A stretch of DNA of 41,116 bases from an uncultured Lachnospiraceae bacterium (GCA_944376425.1 CALWCS010000102.1:1-41116); one strand, 5' to 3'; shown: positions 1 to 9,413, counted from the stretch's first letter. Made by a program: numbers and translations. The notes: generated by a model not told the origin, from the letters alone.

Positions 1-950
1 GTGAGGAAATTTTGACGATTCAGGCACTTGGTCTTAAGAAAAGACTGGAACACACAAACTGTCAAAATGCCGTTGTGGGTATCTCAGGAGGACTGGATTC
101 TACTTTGGCACTTCTGGTGACGGCAAAGGCATTTGATATGCTGAAAATAGAACGGAAGAACATTCTTGCCGTGACAATGCCATGCTTTGGCACGACAGAC
201 CGTACTTATACAAATGCATGTGAGATGGCACAGAAACTAGGAGTACAGTTAAAAGAAGTCGATATCAAAAATGCAGTGTACCAGCATTTTTCTGATATTG
301 GACAAGATTTTAAAAACCATGATGTAACTTTTGAGAACAGCCAGGCAAGAGAAAGAACACAGGTATTGATGGATCTTGCAAACCAAAATGGCGCCCTTGT
401 CGTTGGAACAGGCGATATGTCGGAACTTGCCTTAGGATGGGCCACTTACAATGGAGATCATATGTCAATGTATGGCGTCAATGCTTCGATCCCTAAAACA
501 CTGGTGCGCCATCTGGTACGCTATTATGCGGATACATGCGGAAATGAAACATTATCGGAAATTTTATCAGACGTTTTAGACACGCCGGTCAGTCCGGAGC
601 TTCTTCCGCCAAGAGACGGTGAGATTGCACAGAAAACAGAAGACCTTGTCGGTCCTTATGAACTGCATGATTTCTTTTTGTATTATATTCTGCGTTTTGG
701 CTATGAACCGGCAAAGGTTTACCGTGTGGCAAAAAAAGCGTTTGAAGGCGTCTATGAAAAAGAAACTATTTTGAAATGGCTAGAGACATTTTACAGAAGA
801 TTTTTCTCACAGCAGTTTAAGCGTTCCTGCCTGCCGGACGGTCCAAAGGTGGGATCAGTCGCTGTCTCACCACGGGGAGATTTAAGAATGCCAAGTGATG
901 CTTCGGCAAAATTATGGCTCGATCAGCTTTCTGAACTGGAGGCGGAATAG
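1..950 (+). CDS. nadE: Glutamine-dependent NAD(+) synthetase, C-terminal part (5' truncated by window edge)
   Basis: This is the ligase domain that amidates deamido-NAD to NAD using ATP and ammonia, the last step of NAD synthesis. The frame is open from base 3 with no start in the window, so the gene begins upstream; the TTG at 12 is internal. The P-loop of ATP pyrophosphatases is seen as SGGLDS near visible residue 25, followed by the family stretch [15 protein letters not shown] and a conserved [10 protein letters not shown]. About 315 residues are visible. Glutamine-dependent NadE proteins are roughly twice this long, with an N-terminal nitrilase-type glutaminase domain, so that domain should lie just outside the window. 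The gene ends at a strong terminator and converges on the next gene. The fold is certain; the presence of the glutaminase half is inferred. Confidence 0.93.
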   Translation, partial: EEILTIQALGLKKRLEHTNCQNAVVGISGGLDSTLALLVTAKAFDMLKIERKNILAVTMPCFGTTDRTYTNACEMAQKLGVQLKEVDIKNAVYQHFSDIGQDFKNHDVTFENSQARERTQVLMDLANQNGALVVGTGDMSELALGWATYNGDHMSMYGVNASIPKTLVRHLVRYYADTCGNETLSEILSDVLDTPVSPELLPPRDGEIAQKTEDLVGPYELHDFFLYYILRFGYEPAKVYRVAKKAFEGVYEKETILKWLETFYRRFFSQQFKRSCLPDGPKVGSVAVSPRGDLRMPSDASAKLWLDQLSELEAE

Positions 951-1008
951 GAATCTCTCTGAGCATTTCTGATTCATAGAAGACGAAAGTTTCTGAGAAT
1001 CAAAGAAA

Positions 1009-1045
1009 GGATGCCGAAGAAGAGAGAATTTTTCGGCATCCTTTT
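1009..1045. terminator. Bidirectional intrinsic terminator between nadE and the convergent gene
   Basis: A perfect 10-bp stem (1009-1018 with 1032-1041) is followed by TTTT on the plus strand and preceded by an A-rich run, so it can terminate transcription from both sides. It lies between two convergent genes. Confidence 0.85.
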
Positions 1046-1088
1046 ATGTTTTGACTTTTCTGAGGAGTACGATAAAGAAAACGGAGAG

Positions 1089-1535
1089 CTAAATGTCACC
1101 TTCGGCAAGGGTGAGAGCTTCTGAGATGGCTTCAATCAGTATTTGGGATGTATATTGGGTCTCAGAAGAATAAGTAATATTTTCCAGCGACTGATTTTGA
1201 CAGATCTGAGAAGCAATGGTATCGAGCGTAGGGCTGACGAGCGGATACATCGCAGCGACCGTATCACTGAGATTAACAAGACGGATAGAGTTGATGTGAT
1301 TTTCATCTACGACAACTTCTACATCGACGGCATTTCCGCCCAGACTGACGGGTGAAGTATAGACACCTGCAATATATTTTGGCACAGAGGTATTGTCTTT
1401 GCCAGGTGTTTCTTTGGCGGCTGGAAGAAACATAAAGAACAGCAGAACAAGCAGGATGATTCCCAGCACTGCAAAGATTGCAGTATAGATAATTTCACGC
1501 ATCCGAAAGACCAGAATCTTAGTTTTTGCACTCAT
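1089..1535 (-). CDS. Membrane-anchored conserved hypothetical protein
   Basis: The 148-residue product has a short basic N-terminus, one hydrophobic helix (about residues 15-38), and an outside domain of about 110 residues. The domain has alternating strands (YIAGVYTS, VDVEVVVDENHINSIRLVNLS) and a C-terminal helical segment. The strand pattern is reminiscent of small FMN-binding-type extracellular domains, but I see no threonine flavinylation motif and do not claim a cofactor. The ATG at 1535 is chosen over 1541 because the GGGGG ribosome binding site lies at a normal distance only from 1535. It is a single gene convergent with nadE. Function unknown. Confidence 0.7.
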   Translation of the reverse strand: MSAKTKILVFRMREIIYTAIFAVLGIILLVLLFFMFLPAAKETPGKDNTSVPKYIAGVYTSPVSLGGNAVDVEVVVDENHINSIRLVNLSDTVAAMYPLVSPTLDTIASQICQNQSLENITYSSETQYTSQILIEAISEALTLAEGDI

Positions 1536-1664
1536 CTGCATGCCCCCTTATTTTTATTTTCTATATTGTATGACAAAAAGAAAAGGATTATTCACAGCCA
1601 CAGAGCATTTCAAGCCAGCGTGATTTTGAAGAAGGGACAAAAGAGCAGGATATAAGGGACTGGC

Positions 1665-1693
1665 TTGTATTTTAGAGAGAATAATGGTATGAT
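1665..1693 (+). promoter_or_regulatory. Sigma-A promoter for degV
   Basis: TTGTAT (1665-1670), a 17-base spacer and TATGAT (1688-1693) lie about 25 bases before the degV start codon, leaving a short leader. Confidence 0.6.
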
Positions 1694-1718
1694 GGGGAAA
1701 ATCTGAAAGGAGAGGAAT

Positions 1719-2588
1719 ATGGGAGAATATATCATTACAACAGACAATATGAGTGATCTGCCAAAAGAGTATTTAGAAGAACGGCACATAAAGACATGTT
1801 CTTTGAACTATATGTTAGAAGGGGAAACCTATACAAGCAAAAATGGGATGGACAGCCATGAGTTCTATGAAAAAATGAGAAACGGATCAATGCCTACTAC
1901 GTCTCAGATTAATCCGGAAGAAGCAAAAAAAGATTTGATGGAATTTCTAAAAGAAGGAAAAGACATTATTCATATTGCATTTTCCAGCGGATTGAGCGGA
2001 ACGTATAATAGTATGCAGATGGCGGCTAGAGAACTGAAGGAAGAAGGATGTGGACATAAAATTACGATTATCGATTCGTTGAGCGCGTCTTTAGGAGAAG
2101 GACTTCTGGTTCACAAAGCTTTAGAACAGCAGAAGAAGGGACTAGGATATGATGAGCTTGTAAAATGGATCGAAGATCACAAATTAAATATCTGCCATAA
2201 TTTTACAGTAGATGATCTGTTTCATCTTTACCGCGGCGGAAGGGTTTCAAAGACGACGGCAATTTTGGGAACGATGATAAAAATTAAGCCAGTTCTTCAT
2301 GTGGATAATGAAGGACATTTAATTAATGTCTCAAAGGCACATGGAAGGAAAAAGGCACTTGCCGAACTGGTCGCAAGCATGGAACGCCAGATCGGAAGTT
2401 ACCGCGGAAAAAATGATATTGTTTTTATCAGTCATGGAGACTGTATGGAAGATGCTAATTTTGTGAAAAGACAGATCGAAGAAAAATTTGGAATTCAAAA
2501 TTTTTTAATTAATTACGTCGGACCGACAATCGGAGCTCATTCAGGACCGGGAACGGTTGCTTTGTTTTATATGGGAGATGTCAGATAA
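1719..2588 (+). CDS. DegV family fatty-acid-binding protein
   Basis: DegV proteins (FakB type in some Firmicutes) bind one fatty acid in the cytoplasm and present it to the FakA kinase for phosphorylation. The 289-residue product has the usual family length. It opens with the strand IITTDNMSDLP, has the conserved SSGLSGTYNSMQMA segment near residue 90 that forms the acyl carboxylate site, and IDSLSASLGEG near residue 127. The C-terminal GPTIGAHSGPGTVALFY is the family's closing motif. It starts at ATG after AGGAGAGG and has its own promoter. No fakA gene lies nearby, so the link to fatty-acid incorporation is from family knowledge only. Confidence 0.92.
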   Translation: MGEYIITTDNMSDLPKEYLEERHIKTCSLNYMLEGETYTSKNGMDSHEFYEKMRNGSMPTTSQINPEEAKKDLMEFLKEGKDIIHIAFSSGLSGTYNSMQMAARELKEEGCGHKITIIDSLSASLGEGLLVHKALEQQKKGLGYDELVKWIEDHKLNICHNFTVDDLFHLYRGGRVSKTTAILGTMIKIKPVLHVDNEGHLINVSKAHGRKKALAELVASMERQIGSYRGKNDIVFISHGDCMEDANFVKRQIEEKFGIQNFLINYVGPTIGAHSGPGTVALFYMGDVR

Positions 2589-2622
2589 AAAACGTAATTG
2601 AAATTTCTGTCTGTTGATTTGC

Positions 2623-3540
2623 TCACTGTCTGTTTCCGGATTTGGGAAAGCCAAAAAATCCCCATGAAAATTTTTTATCCAAGAATGGGAACAATGCAAT
2701 TGCCCAAAGTACGATAAGAAAGTAACGGAGTCCGCCAAGAAGCAGTCCATCGCCGGCAAACCATTTCAAGCCAAATTCAAGAACAGCAGTGACTGTCAGT
2801 CCTAAAAAAAGTTTTTGAATTTGCTTATTGAGAGGTACTTTATTTTCAAAATTAACGCAGGTATGTTCCAAATACCAGGCAAGTGCAAATCCCAGACCCG
2901 CACCGGCAGCTTTACAGGCATCGGCAGCATAATCGGATGGAATCAGTTCCTGATTTAGAAAAAGCAGTGCCACTCCAGCCGTAAAAAGAGAACAAATTCC
3001 TAAAATGCATGAGACAAAAGCAGCAGAGACAGAATGCTTTTCTAGCGGAACACGGATGCGTGAAATGACGAATGCAATCAATAACGTCAAAATCATAGAT
3101 ACGAAAACATCTTTTGGAGTATGAACACCGAGATACATTCTGGAAAAACCAACCATGACAAACAAAAAGACGCAGACAATCCGCTGCCACGGTTTTTTTA
3201 GATAAAGTGCAAGTGTCCCGAACAAAGCTGTACTGGTCTGTGTATGCCCACTCGGGAAGGAGTAGCCTGTAGCAGCCGAAACAGCAGAAGCTACGGGGCT
3301 AAACTGGGGATCGATTACCCAGGGACGCGGAACGCGGAATACGATTTTTAAAATCTGAACGAAAAGACCTGAGACGAAAAAGGTAAGTCCAATCTGGTAG
3401 GCAAGCTTTTTGTTCAAACACCAGTAAATCAGACATAAAATCAGAATGATAAAAAGTTCTTGTCCGAAATACGTGAAAAACTGAAAAATTTTTTCGCCGG
3501 CAGGTGTTCGGTATTCTGCCAAAAAACGCAAAAAATCCAT
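2623..3540 (-). CDS. PAP2-family membrane phosphatase
   Basis: This is an integral membrane acid phosphatase of the PAP2 superfamily. It probably acts on a lipid phosphate or pyrophosphate (phosphatidic acid, undecaprenyl pyrophosphate or similar) at the outer face of the membrane. All three signature motifs are present: K65-x6-R72P73, PSGH at residues 96-99, and SR-x5-H at residues 133-140 (SRMYLGVH). The 305-residue protein has several hydrophobic helices, including two or three beyond the catalytic core at the C-terminus. The ATG at 3540 follows AAGGAGAAAG. It is transcribed alone, convergent with degV. Substrate cannot be told from sequence. Confidence 0.88.
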   Translation of the reverse strand: MDFLRFLAEYRTPAGEKIFQFFTYFGQELFIILILCLIYWCLNKKLAYQIGLTFFVSGLFVQILKIVFRVPRPWVIDPQFSPVASAVSAATGYSFPSGHTQTSTALFGTLALYLKKPWQRIVCVFLFVMVGFSRMYLGVHTPKDVFVSMILTLLIAFVISRIRVPLEKHSVSAAFVSCILGICSLFTAGVALLFLNQELIPSDYAADACKAAGAGLGFALAWYLEHTCVNFENKVPLNKQIQKLFLGLTVTAVLEFGLKWFAGDGLLLGGLRYFLIVLWAIALFPFLDKKFSWGFFGFPKSGNRQ

Positions 3541-3620
3541 AAACTTTCTCCTTACTTTTTTATTCTTCCTGTTGCAGACGCATACAAAAATGCAAAATTT
3601 GATAAATCATATTTTGGAAA

Positions 3621-3641
3621 TCATTTACAAGAAGTAAATGA
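3621..3641. repeat. 8-bp inverted repeat upstream of the PAP2 gene
   Basis: TCATTTAC, a 5-base spacer and GTAAATGA form a perfect palindrome in the 271-base divergent gap between the PAP2 gene and the repeat lipoprotein. It could be an operator for either gene. Nothing else distinct was seen in this gap. Confidence 0.35.
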
Positions 3642-3811
3642 ATGATACCACAAAATACAGACAAAATAAAGGAACAAGATTTTTACATTTTCTGAAATTT
3701 TCAAAGAAAAAAATTTTAGATTTTATGTATAGAAAAAAGACAGATGCACATATTACTAAAAAGCGTCTGGATGCTTCTCATATATAAAGATCAAAGACAG
3801 GAGGAAATTTC

Positions 3812-4225
3812 ATGAAAAGACGAAAATTATGTTTGGCAGGATGTCTTGCTGCTGTGTGTATGCTGGGACTGTCAGGATGTGGAAATGAGGATTCTGATAA
3901 AACAACAGAAAAAATGTCAACTTCAACGGAAAGTGAGACAATAAGAGAAGAAGAGACAAGAAAAGAGGAGAGCGAAACTGCGGCAGAAACAAATACAGAG
4001 GAAACAGGAGTTCTGGAAGATCTGGGAGAAGGGATAAAAGATGGAGTAGAAGATGCCGGAGAAGGGATAAAAGACGGAGTAGAAGACATCGGAGAAGGAA
4101 TAGAAAATGGAATGGAAGATATGGAAGACGGCATGAAAGACAGCGCAGAAGATGCACAGACAGAGATGAAAAACAGAACGACTTCTCATGTAACGAAGAA
4201 TGGCATGGTCGAGAGTATACAGTAA
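3812..4225 (+). CDS. Small lipoprotein with four 11-residue repeats
   Basis: The 137-residue product has a type II signal peptide with lipobox LSGC, lipidated cysteine C23. A Ser/Thr/Glu-rich linker follows (about residues 24-70). Residues 72-115 hold four tandem 11-residue units, GEGIKDGVEDA, GEGIKDGVEDI, GEGIENGMEDM and EDGMKDSAEDA. Each has hydrophobic residues at the same places and many acidic ones, as expected for an amphipathic hendecad helix. The underlying DNA repeats have a 33-base period (4025-4156). The ATG follows AGGAGG. The product is probably tethered to the outer membrane face of the cell and strongly acidic. I do not recognise the family; similar hendecad repeats occur in YtxH and LEA-like stress proteins. 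Confidence 0.8.
   Translation: MKRRKLCLAGCLAAVCMLGLSGCGNEDSDKTTEKMSTSTESETIREEETRKEESETAAETNTEETGVLEDLGEGIKDGVEDAGEGIKDGVEDIGEGIENGMEDMEDGMKDSAEDAQTEMKNRTTSHVTKNGMVESIQ
4025..4156 (+). repeat. Four tandem 33-bp coding repeats
   Basis: Units at 4025-4057, 4058-4090, 4091-4123 and 4124-4156 encode the 11-residue repeats of the lipoprotein. The first two are nearly identical, the last two diverged. Copy number could change by slippage without breaking the frame. Confidence 0.85.
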
Positions 4226-4233
4226 TATGATAT

Positions 4234-4284
4234 CTGAAAAGGCAGAAAATTTTGTTTTATTTTCGAAATTTTCTGCCTTTTCAG
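4234..4284 (+). terminator. Long hairpin terminator after the repeat lipoprotein
   Basis: A 19-bp stem (4234-4252 with 4266-4284) begins 8 bases after the lipoprotein stop codon. Its 3' arm contains a T-rich stretch. The hisA -10 box (TATAAT, 4301-4306) follows directly. Confidence 0.75.
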
Positions 4285-4340
4285 ATTTAGAAAAGTTTGT
4301 TATAATAATAAAAAATAAGGTGAAAGAGGGGTTGGAGATC

Positions 4341-5120
4341 ATGCATTTTCGACCGTGTATTGACATACATAACGGAAAAGTAAAGCAGATCGTAGGAGGA
4401 AGCTTAAAAGATGAGCAAGACCAGGCAAAAGAAAATTTTGTGACAGATCAAAATGCCGAAGAGTTTGCAGAATTTTATAAAAAGGACGGATTAAGAGGAG
4501 GACACATTATCTTACTCAATTCCGTTTCTTCTCCTTATTACGCTGCCACACAGAAACAGGCACTTCAAGCGTTGAGAGCCTGGAAGGGCGGTATGCAGAT
4601 TGGCGGAGGGATCAATGATGAAAATGCAGAATTTTATCTGGACGCAGGGGCATCCCATGTGATTGTTACATCTTTTGTTTTTCAAAATGGAAGAATTCAT
4701 TACGAAAATCTGGAAAAACTTAAACAAAGAACAGGAAAAGAACGCCTTGTTCTGGATTTAAGTTGCCGGAAAAAAGACGGAAACTATTATATTGTGACGG
4801 ATCGATGGCAGAAATTTACCCAGGTGGCTCTTTCGACAGAAGTACTCAACGAGCTGGCTGGATTTTGTGCAGAATTTTTGATTCATGCAGTGGATGTAGA
4901 AGGCAAAACGCAGGGGATCGAAAGGGAACTGGTAAAAATGCTGGGGGAATGGGGAAGAATTCCTGTCACATATGCTGGAGGAGTCGCAACGTTTGAAGAT
5001 CTGGAAAAGTTAAAGCGGGAAGGAAGAGATAAGATCGATGTGACAATCGGCAGTGCCCTGGATTTATTTGGAGGAACCATGTCGTACAGAGAAGTTTTAA
5101 AATTGTGTGAAAAATATTAA
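4341..5120 (+). CDS. hisA: Phosphoribosylformimino-AICAR ribotide isomerase, eukaryotic-type HisA
   Basis: This predicted TIM-barrel enzyme isomerises ProFAR to PRFAR, the fourth step of histidine synthesis. The 259-residue product matches the yeast His6 pattern rather than usual bacterial HisA: CIDIHNGKVKQIVGG at the N-terminus, IGGGIND, HVIVTSFVF, LDLSCRKKDG, EFLIHAVDVEG, YAGGV and GSALDLFGG. The general acid/base pair corresponds to the Asp of CIDIHNG and the Asp of the HAVDVEG strand. The ATG at 4341 is used because it follows AGAGGGG and starts the conserved domain; the frame is open further upstream through the terminator, which cannot be coding. No other his gene is within the window, and a -10 box sits right upstream, so it is transcribed alone. 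Confidence 0.87.
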   Translation: MHFRPCIDIHNGKVKQIVGGSLKDEQDQAKENFVTDQNAEEFAEFYKKDGLRGGHIILLNSVSSPYYAATQKQALQALRAWKGGMQIGGGINDENAEFYLDAGASHVIVTSFVFQNGRIHYENLEKLKQRTGKERLVLDLSCRKKDGNYYIVTDRWQKFTQVALSTEVLNELAGFCAEFLIHAVDVEGKTQGIERELVKMLGEWGRIPVTYAGGVATFEDLEKLKREGRDKIDVTIGSALDLFGGTMSYREVLKLCEKY

Positions 5121-5157
5121 AAAAAACAAAAAAAATAAAAAAGCTTAGAAAATTGTA

Positions 5158-5185
5158 TTGAAAAGTACAGAGAATATGATATAAT
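5158..5185 (+). promoter_or_regulatory. Sigma-A promoter for hpf
   Basis: TTGAAA (5158-5163), a 16-base spacer and TATAAT (5180-5185) lie 56 bases before the hpf start codon. Confidence 0.65.
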
Positions 5186-5241
5186 CAATTTATAGTAAAT
5201 CACCTGCTTTACTATGAAAAAACAATGAAGGGGTGTTTAAT

Positions 5242-5769
5242 ATGCGTTATACGATCAGCGGAAAAAACATTGATATTACAGAAGGTTTAAGAAATGCGAT
5301 TACAGAAAAACTGGGAAAGCTGGAACGGTATTTTACTCCTGATACGGAGGTCATTGTCACATTAAGTGTTGAAAAAGAAAGACAGAAAATAGAAGTTACG
5401 ATTCCGGTAAAAGGAAATATTATTCGCTCGGAACAGGTAAGCAATGATATGTATGTATCGATTGATCTGGTAGAAGAGGTTATTGAAAGACAGCTGCGCA
5501 AATATAAACATAAAATTATTGAAAAACATAAAGAAGGCGGAATTTTCCAACCCGAATTTATGGAAAAAGAAGAAGAAGATCCTCAGGAAATCAAGATTAT
5601 CCGCACAAAGCATTTTGGAATTAAACCGATGTATCCGGAAGATGCCTGCGTGCAGATGGAACTGCTCGGACATAATTTCTTCGTATTCTGCAATGCAGAG
5701 ACGGAGGAAGTTAACGTAGTCTATAAGAGAAAAGGAAACACATACGGACTGATTGAACCGGAATTCTAA
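5242..5769 (+). CDS. hpf: Ribosome hibernation promoting factor, long form
   Basis: HPF binds the small ribosomal subunit in slow growth and, in its long form, joins two 70S ribosomes into inactive 100S dimers. The 175-residue protein has the N-terminal ribosome-binding domain (about residues 1-100, MRYTISGKNIDITEGLR start) and a C-terminal dimerisation domain from about residue 120 (IIRTKHFGIKPMYPEDA to VVYKRKGNTYGLIEPEF). The ATG at 5242 is preferred to the in-frame GTG at 5233, because GAAGGGG ends at 5233 and would overlap the GTG. It stands two genes upstream of secA, a common Firmicutes order. It has its own promoter and terminator. Confidence 0.95.
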   Translation: MRYTISGKNIDITEGLRNAITEKLGKLERYFTPDTEVIVTLSVEKERQKIEVTIPVKGNIIRSEQVSNDMYVSIDLVEEVIERQLRKYKHKIIEKHKEGGIFQPEFMEKEEEDPQEIKIIRTKHFGIKPMYPEDACVQMELLGHNFFVFCNAETEEVNVVYKRKGNTYGLIEPEF

Positions 5770-5788
5770 AACATAAAAATGAAAAAGA

Positions 5789-5818
5789 TCCCCGCCTTAA
5801 AACAGCGGGGAGTTTTTT
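5789..5818 (+). terminator. Intrinsic terminator after hpf
   Basis: A 7-bp GC-rich stem (TCCCCGC 5789-5795 with GCGGGGA 5805-5811) is followed by a run of six T. Confidence 0.9.
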
Positions 5819-5845
5819 GCGTACTAAAAAAGAACGGGAGAATTT

Positions 5846-6445
5846 ATGACAGGAAAAACACATTTAGTGATGGGAGAAGCGGCGGCTCTGACCGTTATGC
5901 AGCCTGTCGGATGGCAAGAAGTAGCATGGTGTCTGGGAGCGGCGGCAATCGGAGCGGTAATTTGCGATATTGATATCGACAGTTCCAATGCACATAAAAA
6001 AGTCGAAGCAGCGGTAATCATTTGTACCGTTGCAGTCATCCTTTTAGGACTTGCAGAATGGAAATTCCAGCTGGGAATTACACAGGAAATGATACAAAGA
6101 CGTGATATATGGCCTAAAATTGCAGGAGGAGCAGGGCTTTTTATTCTATGTATTTTTGGAAAAGAACAGCCGCATCGTTCCTTTATGCATTCACTGCTTG
6201 CCGTTTGTCTTTTTTCAGGATTAGTATATCTTATACTTCCGGAAGCGGCGGGGTATTTTGCGGTGGCGATGAGTTCCCACCTTGTTTTAGACATTTTTAA
6301 TAAAAAAGATATTCGCCTGTGGTATCCATTTTCAGGAGGCGTTTCTTTAAAACTGTGCAGGGCAGATGGTGCGGTAAATCAGATCCTGTTTTACGTCGGA
6401 TGTGCCGCGGCAGGAATTTTGACTGTAATCGGTCTGATGAGATAA
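5846..6445 (+). CDS. YdjM-like (LexA-binding-type) membrane-bound putative metal-dependent hydrolase
   Basis: The 199-residue polytopic membrane protein has the family's N-terminal TGKTHLVMGEAAAL, the central HRSFMHSLLA histidine motif near residue 112, and a C-terminal SSHLVLDIFNKKDIRLWYPF segment. The conserved histidines and aspartate are thought to form a metal site facing the membrane. Three to five hydrophobic helices are visible. In E. coli ydjM is SOS-induced; no LexA box is recognisable here and the biochemical role is unknown. It lies between the hpf terminator and the secA promoter, so it is probably transcribed by readthrough or a weak promoter that I could not identify. Confidence 0.82.
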   Translation: MTGKTHLVMGEAAALTVMQPVGWQEVAWCLGAAAIGAVICDIDIDSSNAHKKVEAAVIICTVAVILLGLAEWKFQLGITQEMIQRRDIWPKIAGGAGLFILCIFGKEQPHRSFMHSLLAVCLFSGLVYLILPEAAGYFAVAMSSHLVLDIFNKKDIRLWYPFSGGVSLKLCRADGAVNQILFYVGCAAAGILTVIGLMR

Positions 6446-6824
6446 TATGATATTAGGATGACAAGATGATATTTTTTATAATTTGAATGAAAAATATAAC
6501 TTTGGAACCCGGCTGCCGCAACATGACAGTCGACAGAGAAAGAAGAAAAAATAAGAAATATACGTTGAGAAGTCAAAAAAATTTTATTGTGTTCATCGAT
6601 GGAAAGTGTTACAATAGAGAACAGAATTTGTTTTTAACACCAAGAAAGATCGGAATCGTCAAAGACTCAGACGAAGAAGATGAAAAAAATTCCAGCCGGT
6701 TTTATCAGACGAGAGAAGACTTAGGAGCGAGTCTTAAAACAGGAGAAAAGACGGGATGGAAAGAAAAAGCGGCAGAGCAGATGAGCAATCGGCTTTGACT
6801 AGAACGGAAATAGGAGAAAGTGAC
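6446..6824 (+). other. secA upstream region: promoter and long leader
   Basis: This 379-base gap holds a promoter, TTGTGT (6587-6592), 17 bases, TACAAT (6610-6615), giving a secA leader of about 200 bases. The leader is purine-rich. I see no clear hairpin or riboswitch. An open frame at 6487-6798 runs through it but begins before the promoter, has no ribosome binding site and no signal sequence, so I do not call it a gene. Confidence 0.55.
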
Positions 6825-9395
6825 ATGAAGTTTGTTGAGAAAGTATTTGGGACTCATAGTGCCAGAGAGCTGAAGAGAATTATGCCTTTGGTAAACAAGA
6901 TCGAAGAACTGCGTCCGACTATGCAGGCACTTAGCGACGCAGAACTGAGAGGAAAAACAGAGGAGTATAAAAAGAGACTGAAGCAAGGTGAGACATTGGA
7001 TGATCTGCTGCCTGAGGCATTCGCAACAGTAAGAGAAGCGGCAAAGCGTGTCTTAAATATGGAACATTATCAAGTACAGTTAATCGGAGGAATTATCCTG
7101 CATCAGGGACGTATCGCAGAGATGAGAACAGGTGAAGGAAAGACGCTCGTATCTACGACGCCGGCTTACCTGAATGCACTGTCAGGGCGTGGAGTTCATA
7201 TTGTAACGGTCAATGATTATCTTGCAAAACGTGACGCTGAGTGGATGGGAAAAGTTCATGAATTTTTAGGACTGACGGTAGGCGTTGTCTTAAATGACAT
7301 GGATAACGATGCGAGAAGAAAAGCATATGCCTGCGACATTACGTATGTGACAAACAACGAACTGGGATTTGATTATTTAAGAGACAACATGGTAATTTAT
7401 AAAGAGCAGCTAGTGCAAAGAGATCTTGCTTATGCGATCATCGATGAGGTAGACTCTGTATTGATCGATGAGGCAAGAACACCTCTGATTATTTCCGGAC
7501 AGAGCGGAAAATCAACAAAGCTGTATGAAGTGTGTGATATTTTGGCGAGACAGCTAGAGAGAGGCGAGGCAAGCGGCGAAGTGACAAAAATGTCAGCACT
7601 GATGGGAGAAGAGATCACAGAGACAGGCGATTTTATCGTCAACGAAAAAGATAAGATTGTCAGCCTGACACAGGACGGCATTAAGAAAGTAGAGAAATTT
7701 TTCAATATCGAAAACCTTGCGGATGCAGAAAACTTGGAAATCCAGCATAATATAGATCTTGCGCTGCGAGCTCATAACCTGATGTTCCGCGATAAAGATT
7801 ATGTAGTAAAAGACGACGAGGTTTTAATTGTCGATGAGTTTACGGGGCGTATTATGCCGGGAAGAAGATATTCCGACGGACTGCACCAGGCAATTGAGGC
7901 AAAAGAGCATGTAAAGGTAAAAAGAGAAAGTAAAACGCTTGCCACAATTACCTTCCAGAATTTCTTTAACAAGTATGAAAAGAAATGTGGTATGACAGGT
8001 ACAGCACTTACAGAGGAAAAAGAATTCCGTGAAATTTATGGAATGGACGTTGTAGAAATTCCAACTAACCGTCCGGTTATCCGAAAAGACTTAGATGATG
8101 CTGTTTACATGACAAAGAAAGAAAAATTCCATGCCGTAGTAGAAGCGATCAAAGAAGCTCATGATAAGGGACAACCGGTGCTGGTAGGTACGATTACGAT
8201 TGAAATTTCCGAAATGCTAAGCGGCATGTTAAAGAAACAGGGAATTCCGCATAAAGTCTTAAATGCAAAATTCCATGAGTTAGAGGCTGAGATTGTAGCA
8301 GATGCAGGTATTCATGGAGCTGTTACAATTGCGACAAACATGGCTGGACGTGGTACTGATATTAAGCTGGATGAAAAAGCGAAGGAATGCGGAGGATTAA
8401 AGATCATCGGTACAGAGCGCCATGAGTCAAGACGTATTGACAATCAGCTAAGAGGTCGTTCGGGACGTCAGGGAGACCCTGGAGAATCCAGATTCTACCT
8501 TTCACTGGAAGATGATCTGATGAGACTGTTCGGTTCTGAAAAACTGATGGGAATCTTTAAATCTCTGGGCGTAAAGGAAAACGAACAGATCGAGCATAAA
8601 ATGCTGAGCAGCGCGATTGAAAAAGCACAGATGAAGATTGAAAGCAACAACTATGGTATCCGTAAAAATCTGTTGGAATATGATCAGGTAAACAATGAAC
8701 AGCGTGAGATTATCTATAAAGAGAGACGCCGTGTTCTTGACGGAGAAAATATGAGAGATTCGATCTACAAGATGATCAACGACTGTGTGGATCGCTATGT
8801 AGATATGTGCATTACTCATGATCAGGATAAAAAGGATTGGAATCTGAAAGAACTCAATATGGTTATGCTGCGGATTATTCCGATGAAACCGATCACGGAA
8901 GAAGATATTCAGGATATCAAGAAAAAAGAGGAATTTAGACAGTATCTGAAAGAAAAAGCAGTAAAATTATATGAAGAAAAAGAAGCACAATTCCCAGAAG
9001 CAGAAAAACTGCGTGAACTGGAGCGTGTCATTCTTCTGAAAGTCATTGACCGTAAATGGATGGATCACATTGACGATATGGAACAGCTGCGTCAGGGTAT
9101 CGGACTTCAGGCTTATGGACAAAAAGATCCGAAAATCGAGTACAAAATGCAAGCTTATGACATGTTTAATGAAATGTCTGCTGCAATTCAGGAAGAAACG
9201 ATTCAGCTTCTGTATCATGTAAGACTGGAAGAGAAGGTAGAAAGAGAAGAAGTTGCAAAAGTGACAGGAACGAATAAAGATGAAAGTCTTGCGAAAGCAC
9301 CTAAAAAACGGGAAGAAAATAAGGTGTATCCAAATGATCCGTGTCCATGCGGAAGCGGAAAGAAATATAAACAGTGCTGTGGAAGAAAAAAATAA
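6825..9395 (+). CDS. secA: Preprotein translocase ATPase SecA
   Basis: SecA is the motor that drives unfolded preproteins through SecYEG. The 856-residue product has all expected parts: Walker A MRTGEGKT near residue 105, the DEAD-type [15 protein letters not shown] near residue 205, the second helicase half with [12 protein letters not shown] and [13 protein letters not shown], the helical scaffold, and a C-terminal zinc motif [13 protein letters not shown] that binds SecB or ribosomes in other species. The ATG at 6825 is chosen because AGGAG lies 8 bases upstream and the product begins [12 protein letters not shown] as in relatives; the longer start at 6756 would add 23 poorly conserved residues. 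It is followed after 18 bases by prfB and is probably co-transcribed with it. Confidence 0.97.
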   Translation: MKFVEKVFGTHSARELKRIMPLVNKIEELRPTMQALSDAELRGKTEEYKKRLKQGETLDDLLPEAFATVREAAKRVLNMEHYQVQLIGGIILHQGRIAEMRTGEGKTLVSTTPAYLNALSGRGVHIVTVNDYLAKRDAEWMGKVHEFLGLTVGVVLNDMDNDARRKAYACDITYVTNNELGFDYLRDNMVIYKEQLVQRDLAYAIIDEVDSVLIDEARTPLIISGQSGKSTKLYEVCDILARQLERGEASGEVTKMSALMGEEITETGDFIVNEKDKIVSLTQDGIKKVEKFFNIENLADAENLEIQHNIDLALRAHNLMFRDKDYVVKDDEVLIVDEFTGRIMPGRRYSDGLHQAIEAKEHVKVKRESKTLATITFQNFFNKYEKKCGMTGTALTEEKEFREIYGMDVVEIPTNRPVIRKDLDDAVYMTKKEKFHAVVEAIKEAHDKGQPVLVGTITIEISEMLSGMLKKQGIPHKVLNAKFHELEAEIVADAGIHGAVTIATNMAGRGTDIKLDEKAKECGGLKIIGTERHESRRIDNQLRGRSGRQGDPGESRFYLSLEDDLMRLFGSEKLMGIFKSLGVKENEQIEHKMLSSAIEKAQMKIESNNYGIRKNLLEYDQVNNEQREIIYKERRRVLDGENMRDSIYKMINDCVDRYVDMCITHDQDKKDWNLKELNMVMLRIIPMKPITEEDIQDIKKKEEFRQYLKEKAVKLYEEKEAQFPEAEKLRELERVILLKVIDRKWMDHIDDMEQLRQGIGLQAYGQKDPKIEYKMQAYDMFNEMSAAIQEETIQLLYHVRLEEKVEREEVAKVTGTNKDESLAKAPKKREENKVYPNDPCPCGSGKKYKQCCGRKK

Positions 9396-9413
9396 AAAAG
9401 GAAGGTGAAGCGA

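Noticed and set aside
4025-4156. 33-bp tandem repeats considered as a CRISPR array
   Set aside because: There are no spacers; the units are contiguous, in frame and encode an amphipathic repeat.
6487-6798. Open frame before secA, considered as a SecM-like arrest peptide
   Set aside because: It begins upstream of the secA promoter, has no ribosome binding site or export signal, and no arrest-like end was recognised.
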